A stretch of 64,000 nucleotides of DNA from Eulemur rufifrons (lineage: Eukaryota; Chordata; Mammalia; Primates; Lemuridae). The stretch is from the NCBI RefSeq assembly GCF_041146395.1, contig NC_091006.1:2858001-2922000 (forward strand). The letters are read 5' to 3'. Below, piece by piece: positions 61,210-64,000 of this stretch. A model generated the notes under the pieces. It was given only the letters and a program-made list of their open reading frames with translations, was not told the DNA's origin and made no database searches. Positions within the stretch are counted from its first letter, which is position 1, and each line of letters opens with the position of its first letter. The translations under genes and the position numbers were made by a program.

Positions 61210-62380
61210 GCTGTGACAGCCCCTGTCGCGCGAGAGCGACCCAGCTGGGCCTGAGGGCACCCGAGGCGGTGCTTGCTCGGGCGGGGGCGGGCTCCGGGGA
61301 GGGCGGAACAGCCCAGGTCCACAGAGGGCCGGCTGGCTGCTCGTCCTCAGGCCCAGCGAGGCCGCGCGGGTGCTGGGTTCGGGGCAGCCCCGCAGTCCAC
61401 CCAGAGGCTCCCGCCGCGCCGGAAGCCGGGCCGGGACGCCACCGCCATGAGCGGCCCCCTGCGGCCGGGCCCAAGCGGCTGGCGGCTGGCGGCCACCTTG
61501 GTGCTGGCGGCGGGCGGGACGCGCCCGCCCGCCGAGGGCTTCCGGCTGCTGCTGCTGCACCGCTCCGCCAACCAAGGCTTCTTGCCCGGAGCGCACGTGT
61601 TCCCCGGCGGCGTGCTGGACGCGGCCGACCGCGCGGCCGAGTGGCGGCGCCTCTTTGCGCCCCACCAAGGGCCGCCGCGCTTCGGTCTGGGCCCGGCGCC
61701 GCCTCGGCGCGCGGCCTTCCCGGTGCTGCCCGACGCCCGGCCCGACGGGGACGCCGCGGCGCTGCCCGATGACGTCGCCTTCCGCATCTGCGCCATCCGC
61801 GAGGCCTTCGAGGAGGCGGGCGTGCTGCTGCTGCGGCCCCGGGGCTCCGCGCCGGACCCCGCGCCCGGCCGCGCCCTCGCGCTGCCACCCGGCCTGGCCG
61901 CCTGGCGCGACCGCGTCCGCCGCGACCCGCGCCGCTTCCTGCACCTGTGCGCGCACCTGGACTGCACGCCCGACATCTGGGCGCTGCACGACTGGAGCGG
62001 CTGGTGCACGCCCTTCTCGCGCGGCGCCAGTCGCCGCTTCGACACCGCTTTCTTCCTGTGCTGCCTGCGCGAGCCGCCGCCCGTCTGCCCCGACGCGGCC
62101 GAGGTGGTGGGCTGCCAGGTAGGGCTCCTCCCGCCGGGGAGCGGGGGCCACCGCCGGGACTCGAGGGGGACCCCTTCTCAAGGAGGACCCCCTTCCCAAG
62201 GCGGACCCCTGCTGGCGGCCAGGGCCCTCCGGGTCTGGGACCAAATGAGTGAGGGACCAAAACATGCCCTTGGTGAGGCGCCTTCTGCTCACCCCACTCC
62301 GCTTCGCAGTCTCAAGGCCTCGCCTCTCCCCACGCGCTTCTCCCGGGAGGGCGACTGCGGAGGTCCCAGCCGGCTCTGCA
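61210..62380. promoter_or_regulatory. NUDT19: CpG-rich promoter and first exon region of NUDT19
   Basis: GC content and CpG density rise sharply from about 61210 to 62380, covering the NUDT19 start. There is no clear TATA box. Because of this base composition, long overlapping ORFs occur here in several frames on both strands. Confidence 0.75.
61447..62118 (+). CDS. NUDT19: NUDT19 (RP2p) coding exon 1, Nudix CoA diphosphatase, 3' part beyond window
   Basis: Exon 1 holds 224 codons in phase 0, from the ATG in gccatgagc to ..AEVVGCQ, ending at the donor gtaggg. The family is about 375 residues, so roughly 150 residues lie beyond the window. It starts MSGPLRPGPSGWRLAATLVL and carries GAHVFPGGVLDAADR at 48-62 and REAFEEAGVLL at 118-128. 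These are the two halves of the Nudix box, separated by a long insertion that I recall as normal for NUDT19. Family knowledge: a peroxisomal enzyme of kidney that cleaves CoA and acyl-CoA to phosphopantetheine and 3',5'-ADP; the peroxisome signal is in the missing C-terminus. The open frame continuing past 62118 to 62403 is intron. Confidence 0.92.
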
Positions 62381-62449
62381 CAGTGCTTATATGTGTACAC
62401 TGATTTCGTCTCTACAGCCCTTTAACTCGGTTTCCTCGCAGAACATACT

Positions 62450-63090
<641 letters not shown>

Positions 63091-63104
63091 TAATAAAGAA
63101 TCCA

Positions 63105-63444
<340 letters not shown>

Positions 63445-63466
63445 GAATCCTTAACCTGGTTTGGAA

Positions 63467-63690
63467 CAGTGGTTCTCAACAGGGGTGATTCGCCCTCCCT
63501 ATCCCCAGGTGCACTTGGCAGTGTATGGAGGCATTTTTGGTCATCGCAACGGGGCCGGGGTGGGGGTTTGCTACTGCCATCTAGTGGGTAGAGCCCAGGG
63601 ATGCTGCTCAACATCCCTATTTAAGTATATAGGACAGCAACACAACATAGACTTATCTGGCCTGGTGTCTATAGTGCTGAGGTTCAAGAA
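63467..63690 (+). mobile_element. hAT-type (MER) non-autonomous DNA transposon
   Basis: It starts with the hAT-Charlie-like end cagtggttctcaac and contains 'atctagtgggtagagcccag' and 'ggatgctgctcaacatccct'. The right end is eroded (gtgctgaggttcaagaa). Confidence 0.65.
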
Positions 63691-63699
63691 CTTAGTGGA

Positions 63700-63890
63700 A
63701 ACAGAATGGAATTTGGAGCCAGACATCTCCAAAGTCTGAAGCCCAGATTTTCTAATTAAAGGAGCTACCTGAGTTTCCTTATCTGTAAAATGGGTGTATG
63801 CAGCGTTACCCTAAGGACTAGAAACATTTTATGTAAAGCATTGTGAGCAGTGCTTTACTGAAAACAAGTAAGCGATAAATGATAACCTAT
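63700..63890 (+). repeat. MIR SINE
   Basis: 'ggaatttggagccagacatc', 'tgagtttccttatctgtaaa' and 'atgggtgtatgcagcg' in order. Confidence 0.7.
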
Positions 63891-64000
63891 TGTAACCTTT
63901 GGTCTGGAATAACCTGAACAGATTGGATATTAAGTGGGTTGATGCCCATCATTTAAGTCATCATATTGATAGTTATCTCTGATCTCACACGGTTGCCTTG

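Noticed and set aside
61078..62400. A 440-codon ORF on the minus strand opposite NUDT19 exon 1
   Set aside because: It lies fully in CpG-rich DNA where stops are rare, has a composition dominated by Arg, Ala, Gly and Pro, and mirrors a recognised coding exon on the other strand.
62119..62403. Open reading continuing from NUDT19 exon 1
   Set aside because: A clear donor (cag/gtaggg) ends the exon; the continuing text does not resemble the NUDT19 sequence that follows in the family.

Overview
This window is nuclear DNA from a primate, most likely a strepsirrhine (lemur-type). The genes are split into exons with GT/AG borders and sit in CpG-rich promoters. The intergenic and intronic DNA is full of Alu, L1, L2, MIR, LTR and DNA-transposon fossils. 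Several young Alus (for example at 17626, 34357, 43504, 46155 and 63105) share a linker with a tatatata-rich extra segment and the wording 'ctctgggaggccgag' that I associate with lemur Alus rather than human ones. The species assignment is an inference.

Four genes can be read. From left to right the order is PDCD5 (+, 794-6580, six exons, complete), ANKRD27/VARP (-, 10487-41360 coding, first non-coding exon near 49284, complete), RGS9BP (+, 50381-51094, single exon, complete) and NUDT19 (+, first coding exon 61447-62118, cut off by the window end). As far as I recall, this is the gene order of human chromosome 19q13.1. I reconstructed the splice junctions by hand. PDCD5 sums to 378 nt (125 codons plus stop). 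ANKRD27 sums to 3153 nt over 28 coding exons (1050 codons plus stop). All phases match, so both genes appear intact.

Layout: 1-1400 is the PDCD5 CpG-rich promoter and first exon. 1400-6700 holds the rest of PDCD5 with Alu, L1, L2 and MIR pieces in its introns. 6700-9110 is a short spacer between the converging 3' ends of PDCD5 and ANKRD27. 9112-49450 is ANKRD27, read right to left, with an intron of about 4.2 kb (16.4-20.6 kb) built mostly of L1 3' ends. 48650-51100 is one CpG-rich block serving the head-to-head pair ANKRD27 and RGS9BP. 51.1-61.2 kb is intergenic and rich in repeats, including two LTR fossils. 61.2-64 kb is the CpG-rich NUDT19 start and the beginning of its first intron.

The genes are neighbours but not one pathway. 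PDCD5 is a small TRiC/CCT- and apoptosis-associated protein. ANKRD27 is an endosomal Rab21 exchange factor and retromer/VAMP7/Rab32-38 scaffold. RGS9BP anchors the RGS9-1 complex in photoreceptor membranes. NUDT19 is a peroxisomal CoA diphosphatase. I found no previously undescribed system. The points worth a second look are conserved functional motifs in VARP, splice-site choices, nested transposon insertions with target-site duplications, inverted Alu pairs around ANKRD27 exons, and two homopolymer runs.
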